Below are positions 1 to 5,957 of a stretch of 7,584 bases of DNA, piece after piece. The DNA comes from an uncultured Clostridiaceae bacterium (GTDB taxonomy: Bacteria; Bacillota; Clostridia; Lachnospirales; Lachnospiraceae). Location: positions 1-7,584 of the forward strand of contig CAUCBQ010000100.1 of the NCBI GenBank assembly GCA_958441075.1, written 5' to 3'. The notes under the pieces are model-generated. The model worked only from the letters and a program-made list of their open reading frames with translations, was not told the origin of the DNA and made no database searches. Made by a program: the position numbers and the translations under genes. Numbering within the stretch: the first letter of the stretch is position 1; every line of letters starts with the position of its first letter.

Positions 1-102
1 ATCCGTGCCCTTCAGGCATGCGGTCTGGAAGTAACCAGCATTAAGGACGTAACTCCGGTTCCACACAATGGATGCCGTCCGCCAAAGCGCAGAAGAGTCT
101 GA
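1..102 (+). CDS. rpsK: 30S ribosomal protein S11, C-terminal fragment (5' end outside window)
   Basis: Frame 1 is open from the first base and encodes 33 residues ending in the typical S11 C-terminus: a segment reading VTSIKDVTPVPHNGCRPPKR followed by RRV and a TGA stop. S11 is a component of the 30S platform that contacts 16S rRNA near the decoding centre and the mRNA exit region, and the basic PHNGCRPPKRRRV tail is a family hallmark. Only about the last quarter of the protein is present, because the gene starts upstream of the window. The rpsD start lies 26 bases after the stop with no terminator between, so the two are cotranscribed. Its place before rpsD and rpoA matches the alpha-operon order. 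Identification is secure despite the truncation at the window edge. Confidence 0.95.
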   Translation: MRALQACGLEVTSIKDVTPVPHNGCRPPKRRRV

Positions 103-128
103 TGATTTTAATCTAGGAGGTAATTAAA

Positions 129-722
129 GTGGCAGTAGATAGAGTTCCTGTTCTTAAAAGATGCAGATCCCTTGGACTGGATCCAATCTATTTAGGAATT
201 GATAAAAAGTCTAACAGAGAATCTAAGAGAGCAAACAAGAAGGTCAGCGAGTATGGTCTTCAGTTAAGAGAGAAGCAGAAGGCAAAGTTCATTTACGGCG
301 TATTAGAGAAGCCTTTCCGTAACTACTACGCAAAGGCATCCAAGATGAACGGTATGGTTGGTACCAACCTGATGATCCTTCTGGAGTGCAGACTGGACAA
401 CGTACTGTTCCGTATGGGTCTTGGACGTACTCGTAAAGAGGCCAGACAGATCGTTGATCACAAGCACGTTTTAGTAAACGGCAAGCTTGTAAACATCCCA
501 TCCTACCAGGTTAAGGCTGGCGATGTGATCGAGATCAAAGAGAAGTTCAAGTCTGCTCAGAGATATAAGGATATCCTGGAAGTAACAGCAGGCCGTATGG
601 TACCTGCATGGATCGAGGCTGATCAGGAGAACCTGCGCGGCACCGTTAAGGAGCTGCCAACCAGAGACGAGATCGACGTTCCCGTTGACGAGATGCTTAT
701 CGTCGAGCTGTACTCCAAATAA
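129..722 (+). CDS. rpsD: 30S ribosomal protein S4
   Basis: The product is 197 residues, a normal length for S4, a primary 16S rRNA-binding protein that nucleates 30S assembly and affects decoding accuracy. The N-terminal domain spans roughly residues 1-85. The S4 RNA-binding domain follows at about 87-137, with the CRLDNVLFRMGLGRTRKEAR and VLVNGKLVNIPSYQVKAGD segments, and the end is the usual EMLIVELYSK-type tail. The start is GTG, supported by AGGAGG at 115-120 with an 8-base spacer. Only one Cys (C12) lies in the N-terminal region, so this is the zinc-free (C-minus) form and lacks the four-Cys cluster of some S4 proteins. In E. coli, S4 represses the alpha operon translationally. In B. subtilis, rpsD is a separate autoregulated gene, so its position here between rpsK and rpoA follows the E. 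coli-like layout. A 156-base structured spacer separates it from rpoA. Confidence 0.97.
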   Translation: MAVDRVPVLKRCRSLGLDPIYLGIDKKSNRESKRANKKVSEYGLQLREKQKAKFIYGVLEKPFRNYYAKASKMNGMVGTNLMILLECRLDNVLFRMGLGRTRKEARQIVDHKHVLVNGKLVNIPSYQVKAGDVIEIKEKFKSAQRYKDILEVTAGRMVPAWIEADQENLRGTVKELPTRDEIDVPVDEMLIVELYSK

Positions 723-747
723 TCCGCTTGTATATAAAGTATTTAAG

Positions 748-778
748 GTATGCCTGTCTAAATTTTGGACAGGCGTAC
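748..778 (+). other. Hairpin in the rpsD-rpoA spacer (stem 748-758 / 768-778)
   Basis: Positions 748-758 pair with 768-778 over 11 base pairs, including one T-G wobble (751 with 775). The core GCCTGTC/GACAGGC is perfect, and the stem can extend by two more pairs around a small A/T-rich loop. Only three T residues follow directly (779-781), so it is a poor intrinsic terminator and the downstream rpoA must be expressed. It begins 26 bases after the rpsD stop. Possible roles are protection of the rpsD mRNA 3' end, an RNase processing site, partial attenuation, or a binding site for a regulatory ribosomal protein. The stem is seen directly; every role is inference. Confidence 0.6.
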
Positions 779-797
779 TTTGCTGGAATGCACCGGT

Positions 798-833
798 ATG
801 CAGGGGGTGCGCTCAAGGTGTTTTCCCCTGCGT
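798..833 (+). other. Second hairpin in the rpsD-rpoA spacer, with a competing alternative pairing
   Basis: GCAGGGG at 800-806 is perfectly complementary to CCCCTGC at 825-831, and flanking pairs extend the stem to about 9 base pairs around a loop of about 18 bases. The 5' arm can instead be used by GCACC (790-794) pairing with GGTGC (806-810), which shares the G residues near 806-807, so the two folds exclude each other. No T-tract follows the long stem, so it is not a terminator. It ends about 30 bases before the rpoA ribosome binding site at 863-870, a position suited to modulating rpoA translation or mRNA processing. Function is inference from position and pairing only. Confidence 0.5.
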
Positions 834-878
834 TAAACCCTCGATATTTGACATATACCCAAAAAGGAGGGGCTATTA

Positions 879-1841
879 GTGTTCGATTTTGAAAAACCAA
901 ATATTGAAATCGCAGAGATTTCAGAAGACAAAAGATACGGCAAGTTTGTAGTTGAACCACTTGAGAGAGGTTACGGTACTACACTGGGCAATTCCTTAAG
1001 AAGAATCATGCTTTCTTCTTTACCCGGAGCCGCAGTGAGTCAGGTAAAAATCGATGGCGTTTTACATGAGTTCAGTTCCATCCCCGGAGTTAAGGAAGAT
1101 GTAGCTGAGATCATTATGAACATCAAAAGCTTAGCAATTAAGAACAACAGCGATACCGATGAGCCCAAAGTTGCATACATTGAATTTGAAGGCGAGGGCG
1201 TGATCACAGCAGCTGACATTCAGGCAGATGCTGATATCGAGATCATGAATCCTGATCAGGTAATCGCAACCTTAAGCGGCGGCGCAGACAGCAAGTTCTA
1301 TATGGAACTTACGATCACAAAGGGCCGCGGCTATGTAAGCGCAGATAAGAATAAAAACGCAGATCTGCCTATTGGCGTGATCGCGGTTGATTCTATTTAT
1401 ACTCCGGTTGAGCGTGTCAATATGGCAGTTGCCAATACCCGTGTGGGCCAGCAGACTGACTATGACAAGCTGACACTGGAAATCTATACCAACGGCACAC
1501 TGGCTCCCGATGAGGCTGTCAGCCTTGCTGCAAAGGTATTAAGCGAGCATCTGAATCTGTTTATCGATCTTTCTGAAAATGCCAAGACTGCTGAAATTAT
1601 GGTAGAAAAGGAAGACAACGAGAAAGAGAAAGTGCTTGAGATGAATATTGACGAACTGGAGCTTTCCGTTCGTTCTTACAACTGTCTGAAGAGAGCTGGA
1701 ATTAATACCGTAGAGGAGCTGTGCAACCGCACATCCGAGGATATGATGAAGGTTCGTAATCTGGGCCGCAAGTCCTTAGAGGAAGTGCTTGCCAAGTTAA
1801 AGGAACTGGGCTTACAGTTAAATCCCAGCGACGAAGCATAA
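879..1841 (+). CDS. rpoA: DNA-directed RNA polymerase subunit alpha
   Basis: The 320-residue product has the standard two-domain layout of alpha, the dimeric platform on which beta and beta' assemble. The N-terminal domain covers about residues 1-230 and includes the dimerisation/assembly motif LGNSLRRIMLSSLPG (36-50). An acidic, charged linker (about 235-254) leads into the C-terminal domain at 255-316, which contacts UP-element DNA and activators. The CTD keeps RSYNCLK (265-271) and NLGRKS (294-299), and its key Arg falls at 265, the same number as the DNA-contacting Arg of E. coli alpha. The start is GTG, supported by AAAGGAGG at 863-870 with an 8-base spacer, and it yields the expected MFDFEKPNIEI N-terminus. 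Length and motifs are normal and nothing is missing. The gene is unusual only in being flanked by long structured spacers on both sides (156 and 148 bases). Confidence 0.98.
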   Translation: MFDFEKPNIEIAEISEDKRYGKFVVEPLERGYGTTLGNSLRRIMLSSLPGAAVSQVKIDGVLHEFSSIPGVKEDVAEIIMNIKSLAIKNNSDTDEPKVAYIEFEGEGVITAADIQADADIEIMNPDQVIATLSGGADSKFYMELTITKGRGYVSADKNKNADLPIGVIAVDSIYTPVERVNMAVANTRVGQQTDYDKLTLEIYTNGTLAPDEAVSLAAKVLSEHLNLFIDLSENAKTAEIMVEKEDNEKEKVLEMNIDELELSVRSYNCLKRAGINTVEELCNRTSEDMMKVRNLGRKSLEEVLAKLKELGLQLNPSDEA

Positions 1842-1910
1842 GACAGCTTGATAAACCTTAGCCAGTAAGTCCAAAGAAGCATGGCGCGGGTTGCCACTAT
1901 AAAATAAAAA
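1841..1910 (+). repeat. Upstream unit of an imperfect 70-base tandem duplication in the rpoA-rplQ spacer
   Basis: The best-conserved part, 1863-1891, begins CAGTAAGTCCAA and matches 1933-1961 at 24 of 29 positions with a shift of exactly 70 bases. All five differences are transitions (A/G or C/T). The flanks match more weakly but in register: both units begin AGAC (1841 and 1911). The end of this unit is the A-rich run before 1910, where the other copy carries the rplQ ribosome binding site. A small TGGC/GCCA stem can form at 1882-1895. The unit starts on the last base of the rpoA stop codon. Its function is unknown. Confidence 0.6.
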
Positions 1911-1980
1911 AGACGGGAGAAAACGCCGGAATCAGTAAGTCCAAGGAAGCGTGATGCAGGTGTTCCGTCGGATATGGAGG
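1911..1980 (+). repeat. Downstream unit of the 70-base tandem duplication, ending in the rplQ ribosome binding site
   Basis: Core 1933-1961 is the partner of 1863-1891. This unit ends in TGGAGG (1975-1980), which is the Shine-Dalgarno sequence of rplQ, 9 bases before its ATG. A CGGAA/TTCCG pairing (1927-1931 with 1963-1967) would enclose most of the conserved core in a loop just upstream of the ribosome binding site. The arrangement suggests that a former leader segment of rplQ was duplicated and the upstream copy lost its ribosome binding site. That history is inference; the repeat itself is visible. Confidence 0.6.
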
Positions 1981-1989
1981 AAATGAATA

Positions 1990-2526
1990 ATGGCAGGATA
2001 CAGAAAATTAGGAAGAACATCCGATCAGAGAAAGGCTATGATCAGAAGCCAGGTTACTGCTCTGTTATATCATGGTCACATCAAGACAACTGAGACTCGT
2101 GCAAAGGAGATCCGCAAGGTTGCTGAGGGTCTGATTGCAATGGCAGTAAGAGAGAAGGATAACTTCGAGACCGTTAAGGTTACCGCTAAGGTTGCCCGCA
2201 AGGACAAAGACGGTAAGCGCGTAAAGGAAGTTGTAGACGGCAAGAAGGTTACTGTTTATGATGAAGTAGAGAAGGAAATCAAGAAGGATATGCCTTCCAG
2301 ACTTCATGCAAGAAGACAGATGTTAAAGGTTCTTTACGGAGTAACTGAGGTTCCTGCTCAGGCTGCCGGAAAGAAGAAGAACACCAAGTCTGTTGACCTG
2401 GTTGCAAAGTTATTTGATGAAGTTGCTCCAAAGTATGTTGACCGTAACGGTGGTTACACCAGAATCGTAAAGATTGGTCAGCGTAAGGGCGACGCTGCTA
2501 TGGAAGTTCTGCTTGAGTTAGTTTAA
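1990..2526 (+). CDS. rplQ: 50S ribosomal protein L17, long form with an internal insertion
   Basis: L17 lies near the exit of the polypeptide tunnel in the 50S subunit. The start MAGYRKLGRTSDQRKAM, the TTETRAKE segment (33-40), LHARRQ (105-110) and the NGGYTRIVKIG...KGDAAMEVLLELV end (153-178) are all family signatures. The product is 178 residues, against about 120 in B. subtilis. The extra length is mainly a charged, Lys/Glu/Val-rich insertion at about residues 56-102, placed between the helix ending LIAMAVRE and the LHARRQ motif. The codons look like those of its neighbours and the frame is continuous, so it is not a frameshift or fusion artefact. I associate this long form with Lachnospiraceae from memory. 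ATG is preceded by TGGAGG at 1975-1980. It is the last gene of the ribosomal operon, and a terminator follows 21 bases after the stop. Confidence 0.97.
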   Translation: MAGYRKLGRTSDQRKAMIRSQVTALLYHGHIKTTETRAKEIRKVAEGLIAMAVREKDNFETVKVTAKVARKDKDGKRVKEVVDGKKVTVYDEVEKEIKKDMPSRLHARRQMLKVLYGVTEVPAQAAGKKKNTKSVDLVAKLFDEVAPKYVDRNGGYTRIVKIGQRKGDAAMEVLLELV

Positions 2527-2547
2527 TCAGAATATAGTTATGCAGGC

Positions 2548-2585
2548 GGCTGCAGATACGGTCAAAGGTATCTGCAGCCTTTTTT
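2548..2585 (+). terminator. Intrinsic terminator of the ribosomal protein/rpoA operon
   Basis: A perfect 12-base-pair stem is formed by GGCTGCAGATAC (2548-2559) and its complement (2568-2579), with an 8-base loop, and is followed directly by six T residues (2580-2585). It lies 21 bases after the rplQ stop codon. This is a textbook strong terminator and marks the end of the operon. Confidence 0.95.
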
Positions 2586-2661
2586 GATTTTCAGAATGTC
2601 ATGAAGACCGCTCAGAGCAGTGAGCGTTAGAATTCAGACAGAATAGTCAGAATATCGTAAG

Positions 2662-2691
2662 TTGACGCTGGTATGCCGATTGAACTATAAT
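2662..2691 (+). promoter_or_regulatory. Sigma-A-type promoter of the surface protein gene
   Basis: TTGACG (2662-2667) and a perfect TATAAT (2686-2691) are separated by 18 bases. Transcription would begin near 2698, giving a leader of about 40 bases that ends in the AAGGAGG ribosome binding site at 2724-2730. The strong terminator upstream means this gene needs its own promoter, which supports the call. No clear operator is visible; a small CGCTCA/TGAGCG hairpin lies upstream at 2609-2626. Confidence 0.8.
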
Positions 2692-2738
2692 AACAGTAAG
2701 GAAAGAATGAAAAGGATTTATATAAGGAGGTTGCGTCA

Positions 2739-4001
2739 ATGAAGGGGTTTAAAGGTTTCATATGTCTGGCATTGACGGCTGCGACGCTGACTGCGGCAGT
2801 GCCGTTTCCGGCTCAGGCATCACCGGATTACAAATATATTACCAGTATTTCACTTAAGGTTGAGGTGGATCTGGATGCAGGAGACGAGATTAACAGCGGG
2901 GACAGCCTGGGTACATCCAAAGATGATTCAGGCACCAGAGTATACACCACATCGGACAAATACGAGGTTGCTTCCGCTGAATGGAGCAATGATAAGGATG
3001 TGGGGATTGGAGATACGCCCAAGATTACCGTATGGCTGGAGCCTAACTATTCTTCAAACGGCGAGTATGACTACCGTTTCCGGAGCAGCTACAGCTCTGG
3101 AAATGTAAATATCAGCGGAGGCGAGTATGTTTCTGCTAAGAAAAGCGGAAGTGATTTAAAGGTAGTTCTGAGAGTTAAGGGTGTAAAGGGTACGTACGAA
3201 GCTCCTGAAGATGCTGAATGGGGAAGCGGAAAAGGCAAAGCAACCTGGGAAGAGCCGGATGATACCTCAGGACATTACGATGTAATTCTGTACAGAGGTT
3301 CTACCGTAGTAAAGAAGCTGGAAAAATACAGCGGAACCTCCTATAACTTCTATCCCTATATGACGAAAGAAGGTGATTACACCTTTAAGGTCCGCACTGT
3401 TCCCAATTCCGACACAGAGGAACGCTATGGAAAGAAAAGCGACTGGACGGAATCAGACAGCAAATATATAGATGAGGATGAGGTGTCTGACGGAACGGGA
3501 CAGGATAACAGCAATGGTGTTCCGGGAGGCAGCACCACACCGGGAGGAGGTACCACAGATGTGGGCTGGCGCCAGGATGGAAATACCTGGTACTTTAAAT
3601 ACCCTGATGGAAATTACATTAAGGATAACTGGCTGAAATGGAACGACAAGTGGTATTTATTTGACGGTTCCGGCCGGATGCTTACAGGATGGCAGAAGAA
3701 GAACAACTACTGGTATTACTTAGGGGAAAACGGCGATATGAAAAAGGGCTGGCTCCAGTCTGGGAATATATGGTACTATTTAAATCCCAATGACGGCGGG
3801 CCGGAGGGAGCCATGGTTACAAACAGTTGGCTTACTATCAATGGAAAAACGTATTTTGTCAATGCTTCCGGCGTTATGGTAGAGGGCTGGTATCAGATTG
3901 AGGGAAAATACTATTATTTTTATCCGGGAGACGGTTCCAAGGCTGTAAGTACCTCCATCAGTGGCTTTGTACTGGATTCCAATGGTGTATGGCAGCATTA
4001 A
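2739..4001 (+). CDS. Secreted cell-wall-binding repeat protein with FN3-like domain; function unknown
   Basis: The 420-residue protein begins with a Sec signal peptide: basic MKGFKGF, a hydrophobic core at about 8-23, and probable cleavage after AQA (25-27). Residues 30-150 form an unrecognised acidic, Ser/Gly/Asp-rich, probably beta-sheet domain (starting YITSISLKVEVDLDAG). Residues about 155-222 look like a fibronectin type III fold (APEDAEW, GKATWEEPDD, YDVILYRG, YTFKVRTVP). A Gly/Thr/Pro linker (about 250-274) leads to about six aromatic repeats (276-420) of the choline/glucan-binding type (PF01473-like), with units such as NTWYFKYPDGNY and GRMLTGWQKKNNYWYYLGEN. Such repeats anchor proteins non-covalently to wall polymers. 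No peptidase, amidase or lysozyme motif and no LPXTG sorting signal are visible, so an adhesin, scaffold or wall-structure role is more likely than an enzyme. ATG is chosen from AAGGAGG at 2724-2730 (8-base spacer). Own promoter and terminator make it monocistronic. Confidence 0.85.
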   Translation: MKGFKGFICLALTAATLTAAVPFPAQASPDYKYITSISLKVEVDLDAGDEINSGDSLGTSKDDSGTRVYTTSDKYEVASAEWSNDKDVGIGDTPKITVWLEPNYSSNGEYDYRFRSSYSSGNVNISGGEYVSAKKSGSDLKVVLRVKGVKGTYEAPEDAEWGSGKGKATWEEPDDTSGHYDVILYRGSTVVKKLEKYSGTSYNFYPYMTKEGDYTFKVRTVPNSDTEERYGKKSDWTESDSKYIDEDEVSDGTGQDNSNGVPGGSTTPGGGTTDVGWRQDGNTWYFKYPDGNYIKDNWLKWNDKWYLFDGSGRMLTGWQKKNNYWYYLGENGDMKKGWLQSGNIWYYLNPNDGGPEGAMVTNSWLTINGKTYFVNASGVMVEGWYQIEGKYYYFYPGDGSKAVSTSISGFVLDSNGVWQH

Positions 4002-4028
4002 AGAAGGGTTGATTTACAGGTTTTACAG

Positions 4029-4058
4029 AGGAGCGGCGGATTACCGGCCGCTCCTTTT
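4029..4058 (+). terminator. Probable intrinsic terminator after the surface protein gene
   Basis: GGAGCGGC (4030-4037) pairs perfectly with GCCGCTCC (4047-4054), and an outer A-T pair and partial inner GG/CC pairing extend it. Four T residues follow (4055-4058) before the tract is broken by GC. The GC-rich stem is strong, but the short T-tract makes this weaker than the terminator after rplQ. It lies 28 bases after the stop and just before the next promoter. Confidence 0.75.
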
Positions 4059-4071
4059 GCGGTACCGGGTC

Positions 4072-4100
4072 TTGACTTATGGTATGATATAAACTAAAAT
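4072..4100 (+). promoter_or_regulatory. Promoter of the ecfA1-ecfA2-ecfT-truA operon
   Basis: TTGACT (4072-4077) and TAAAAT (4095-4100) are separated by exactly 17 bases, with transcription expected near 4107. The leader to the ecfA1 start is only about 58 bases, too short for a typical vitamin riboswitch, and no such structure is visible. An alternative -10 such as TATGAT (4083-4088) lies too close to this -35. Its position right after a terminator supports the call. Confidence 0.7.
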
Positions 4101-4153
4101 GTAACAAGTTTATAGAACAGGCAGGATTTTTGAGCCGGATGACAGCAGTTTGG

Positions 4154-4159
4154 AAAGGA
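4154..4159 (+). promoter_or_regulatory. Ribosome binding site that decides the ecfA1 start
   Basis: AAAGGA lies 5 bases before the ATG at 4165. The longer reading frame opens with a TTG at 4150, which has no convincing Shine-Dalgarno sequence upstream and would place this purine run inside the gene. The ATG at 4165 is therefore preferred, although the 5-base spacer is slightly short. Confidence 0.65.
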
Positions 4160-4164
4160 AGCCT

Positions 4165-5016
4165 ATGGGAATCATAAAAACAGTCCGCCTGATATATGAG
4201 TATGTCAGGCATGACGAAGAAGAGAAGATTGCAGAAGTAAAGCGTGCCATTGACGGTGTGGATCTGGAGATAGAGGAAGGCTCATTTACAGCGGTTTTGG
4301 GCCATAATGGTTCCGGAAAATCCACTCTGGCGAAGCATGTCAATGGTCTTTTGCTGCCTACAGAGGGAACCGTCTGGGTGGGTGAGATGGATACAAAGGA
4401 AGAGAACCATATCTGGGATGTACGTAAAACAGCCGGAATGGTATTTCAGAATCCGGACAATCAGATCATAGGAAATGTTGTGGAAGAGGATGTGGGATTT
4501 GGTCCTGAAAATATCGGAGTTCCTACCGAAGAGATCTGGAAACGGGTGGATGAGAGCCTGAAAGCAGTAGGAATGACGGCCTACAGAAAGCAGTCGCCTA
4601 ATAAGCTGTCCGGAGGACAGAAACAGCGGGTGGCGATAGCAGGAGTTATGGCCATGCGGCCCAGGTGTATTATTCTGGATGAACCGACTGCCATGCTGGA
4701 CCCCAACGGAAGAAAAGAGGTAATTCGGACCATCCGCCAGTTAAATCAGGAGGAGGGAATCACAGTTCTTCTGATTACTCATTACATGGAAGAAGCCATT
4801 GATGCCGACCGTATCATCGTGATGGATGACGGAAAAATTGTAATGGACGGAAAGCCCAAGGAAATATTTTCCAGAGTCAGGGAGTTAAAGGCTCATGGTC
4901 TGGACGTTCCTCAGGCTACAGAGCTGGCATTTGAATTAAAAGAGGCAGGTATGCCCCTTTCTGACGGGATACTGAGCCGGGAAGAACTGGTTGAGGAGCT
5001 ATTACCCCTTTTATAG
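4165..5016 (+). CDS. ecfA1: Energy-coupling factor transporter ATP-binding protein EcfA1
   Basis: This is one of two ATPases that drive ECF importers for vitamins and metal ions, and it works at the cytoplasmic face as a heterodimer with EcfA2. From the ATG at 4165 the product is 283 residues, close to B. subtilis EcfA1. Visible motifs are Walker A GHNGSGKS (46-53), the Q-loop FQNPDNQ (Q95), the ABC signature LSGGQ (148-152), Walker B CIILDE (168-173), the D-loop MLDP and the H-loop His (206). The C-terminal extension with PKEIFSR...LDVPQATELAFEL is typical of ECF ATPases rather than generic ABC ATPases. A TTG at 4150 would add five residues but lacks a ribosome binding site. It is the first gene of the ECF-truA operon, and 71 bases separate it from ecfA2. 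All catalytic residues are present. The A1/A2 assignment rests on order and motif form. Confidence 0.95.
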   Translation: MGIIKTVRLIYEYVRHDEEEKIAEVKRAIDGVDLEIEEGSFTAVLGHNGSGKSTLAKHVNGLLLPTEGTVWVGEMDTKEENHIWDVRKTAGMVFQNPDNQIIGNVVEEDVGFGPENIGVPTEEIWKRVDESLKAVGMTAYRKQSPNKLSGGQKQRVAIAGVMAMRPRCIILDEPTAMLDPNGRKEVIRTIRQLNQEEGITVLLITHYMEEAIDADRIIVMDDGKIVMDGKPKEIFSRVRELKAHGLDVPQATELAFELKEAGMPLSDGILSREELVEELLPLL

Positions 5017-5087
5017 AGCGCAGGTGTCTGGATAGCTCTGTATGCAGCTGTTTATGCGCCATCAGATAACGGTTAGGAGAATAGACC

Positions 5088-5957
5088 ATGTCAATAAAAG
5101 CAGTTGACTTAAATTATGTATACGGAGGCGGGACTGCCTTTGAGCAGCACGCACTTTTTGATGTGAATTTTGAAATTGAAGATGGGGAATTTGTGGGTAT
5201 TATTGGTCACACAGGTTCTGGAAAATCTACCCTGATTCAGCATTTAAACGGGCTCGTCCGGGCCAGCTCAGGGGCTCTTTATTATAATGGAGAGAACATT
5301 TACGAAGACGGCTATGATATGAAGAAGCTGCGTACCCGGGTAGGTCTGGTGTTTCAGTATCCGGAGCACCAGCTTTTTGAAATCGACGTTTTGACAGATG
5401 TGTGCTTTGGTCCGCAGAATCAGGGGCTTACAAAGGAAGAAGCTGTGGTTCGGGCGAAGGAAGCCCTCAGTTTGGCAGGACTGGATGAAAGCTACTATAA
5501 GCGATCACCCTTTGAACTCTCCGGCGGTCAGAAGCGCCGGGTGGCTATTGCAGGTGTACTGGCCATGCAGCCGGAGGTACTGATTTTGGACGAGCCCACG
5601 GCGGGCTTAGATCCCAGAGGAAGGGATGAGATACTGGAGCAGATTTCCAGACTTCACAGAGAACGCCATATGACAATTATTCTGGTGTCTCACAGTATGG
5701 AGGACGTAGCCCGGTATGCAGATCGTCTTCTCGTTATGAATCATGGGGAAAAGGTATTTGACGGAACCCCAAGAGAAGTATTTTCACATTATAAGGAGCT
5801 GGAAGCCATGGGACTGGCAGCTCCTCAGGTTACGTATCTGGTTCACGACCTGAAAGCACGGGGAATTGCAGTCGATGAGAGCATTACTACAGTAGATGAA
5901 GCCAGGGAGGCAATTTTGTCTCTCTGGAAAAAGAAGGGGGAGGCGGGAAAATGCTGA
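5088..5957 (+). CDS. ecfA2: Energy-coupling factor transporter ATP-binding protein EcfA2
   Basis: This is the second ATPase of the ECF module and the partner of EcfA1; the pair hydrolyses ATP to tilt the substrate-loaded S component through EcfT. The product is 289 residues, a normal size. Motifs are Walker A GHTGSGKS (40-47), Q-loop FQYPEHQLFE (Q90), signature LSGGQKRRVAIAG (144-156), Walker B VLILDE (164-169), D-loop GLDP and H-loop SHSMED (H202). The YPEHQLFE Q-loop with GPQN downstream is characteristic of EcfA2. ATG at 5088 follows AGGAGA (5075-5080) with a 7-base spacer. Its last seven bases overlap the start of ecfT (ATGCTGA), which implies translational coupling and matched stoichiometry. 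The 71-base gap upstream holds no clear promoter or terminator. Confidence 0.95.
   Translation: MSIKAVDLNYVYGGGTAFEQHALFDVNFEIEDGEFVGIIGHTGSGKSTLIQHLNGLVRASSGALYYNGENIYEDGYDMKKLRTRVGLVFQYPEHQLFEIDVLTDVCFGPQNQGLTKEEAVVRAKEALSLAGLDESYYKRSPFELSGGQKRRVAIAGVLAMQPEVLILDEPTAGLDPRGRDEILEQISRLHRERHMTIILVSHSMEDVARYADRLLVMNHGEKVFDGTPREVFSHYKELEAMGLAAPQVTYLVHDLKARGIAVDESITTVDEAREAILSLWKKKGEAGKC

Noticed and set aside
289..501. Minus-strand open frames, for example opposite rpsD and opposite the surface protein gene
   Set aside because: They lie wholly opposite well-supported genes, lack ribosome binding sites and recognisable domains, and have low-complexity or unlikely composition, so they are shadows of the coding strand.
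848..876. TTGACA at 848-853 before rpoA as a possible internal promoter
   Set aside because: The hexamer at the right distance (GGCTAT or GCTATT near 871-877) is a poor -10, and transcription would start inside the rpoA start region and lose the ribosome binding site. A chance match is more likely.
1954..1986. Ten-codon reading frame (ATG at 1954, TGA at 1984-1986) overlapping the rplQ ribosome binding site, as a possible leader peptide
   Set aside because: It has no ribosome binding site of its own and no repeated regulatory codon or attenuator structure. An eight-codon frame in the upstream repeat unit (from 1881) is equally unsupported.
2609..2626. CGCTCA/TGAGCG hairpin between the rplQ terminator and the next promoter
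   Set aside because: It has only a six-base-pair stem with no T-tract and lies outside the predicted transcripts, so it is neither a terminator nor a clear operator.
2527..2653. TCAGAAT occurring at 2527, 2591 and 2647, plus a close ACAGAAT, around the surface protein promoter
   Set aside because: The copies are short, A/T-rich and unevenly spaced (64 and 56 bases), and one lies before the terminator. They are not distinguishable from chance and there is no dyad symmetry.
4150..4164. TTG at 4150 as the ecfA1 start
   Set aside because: No Shine-Dalgarno sequence precedes it, while the ATG at 4165 has AAAGGA just upstream and gives a normal family length.
5018..5059. GCGCA/TGCGC pairing in the ecfA1-ecfA2 spacer as a regulatory hairpin
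   Set aside because: It has five base pairs closing a loop of over 30 bases with no strong inner stem, which is too weak to call.
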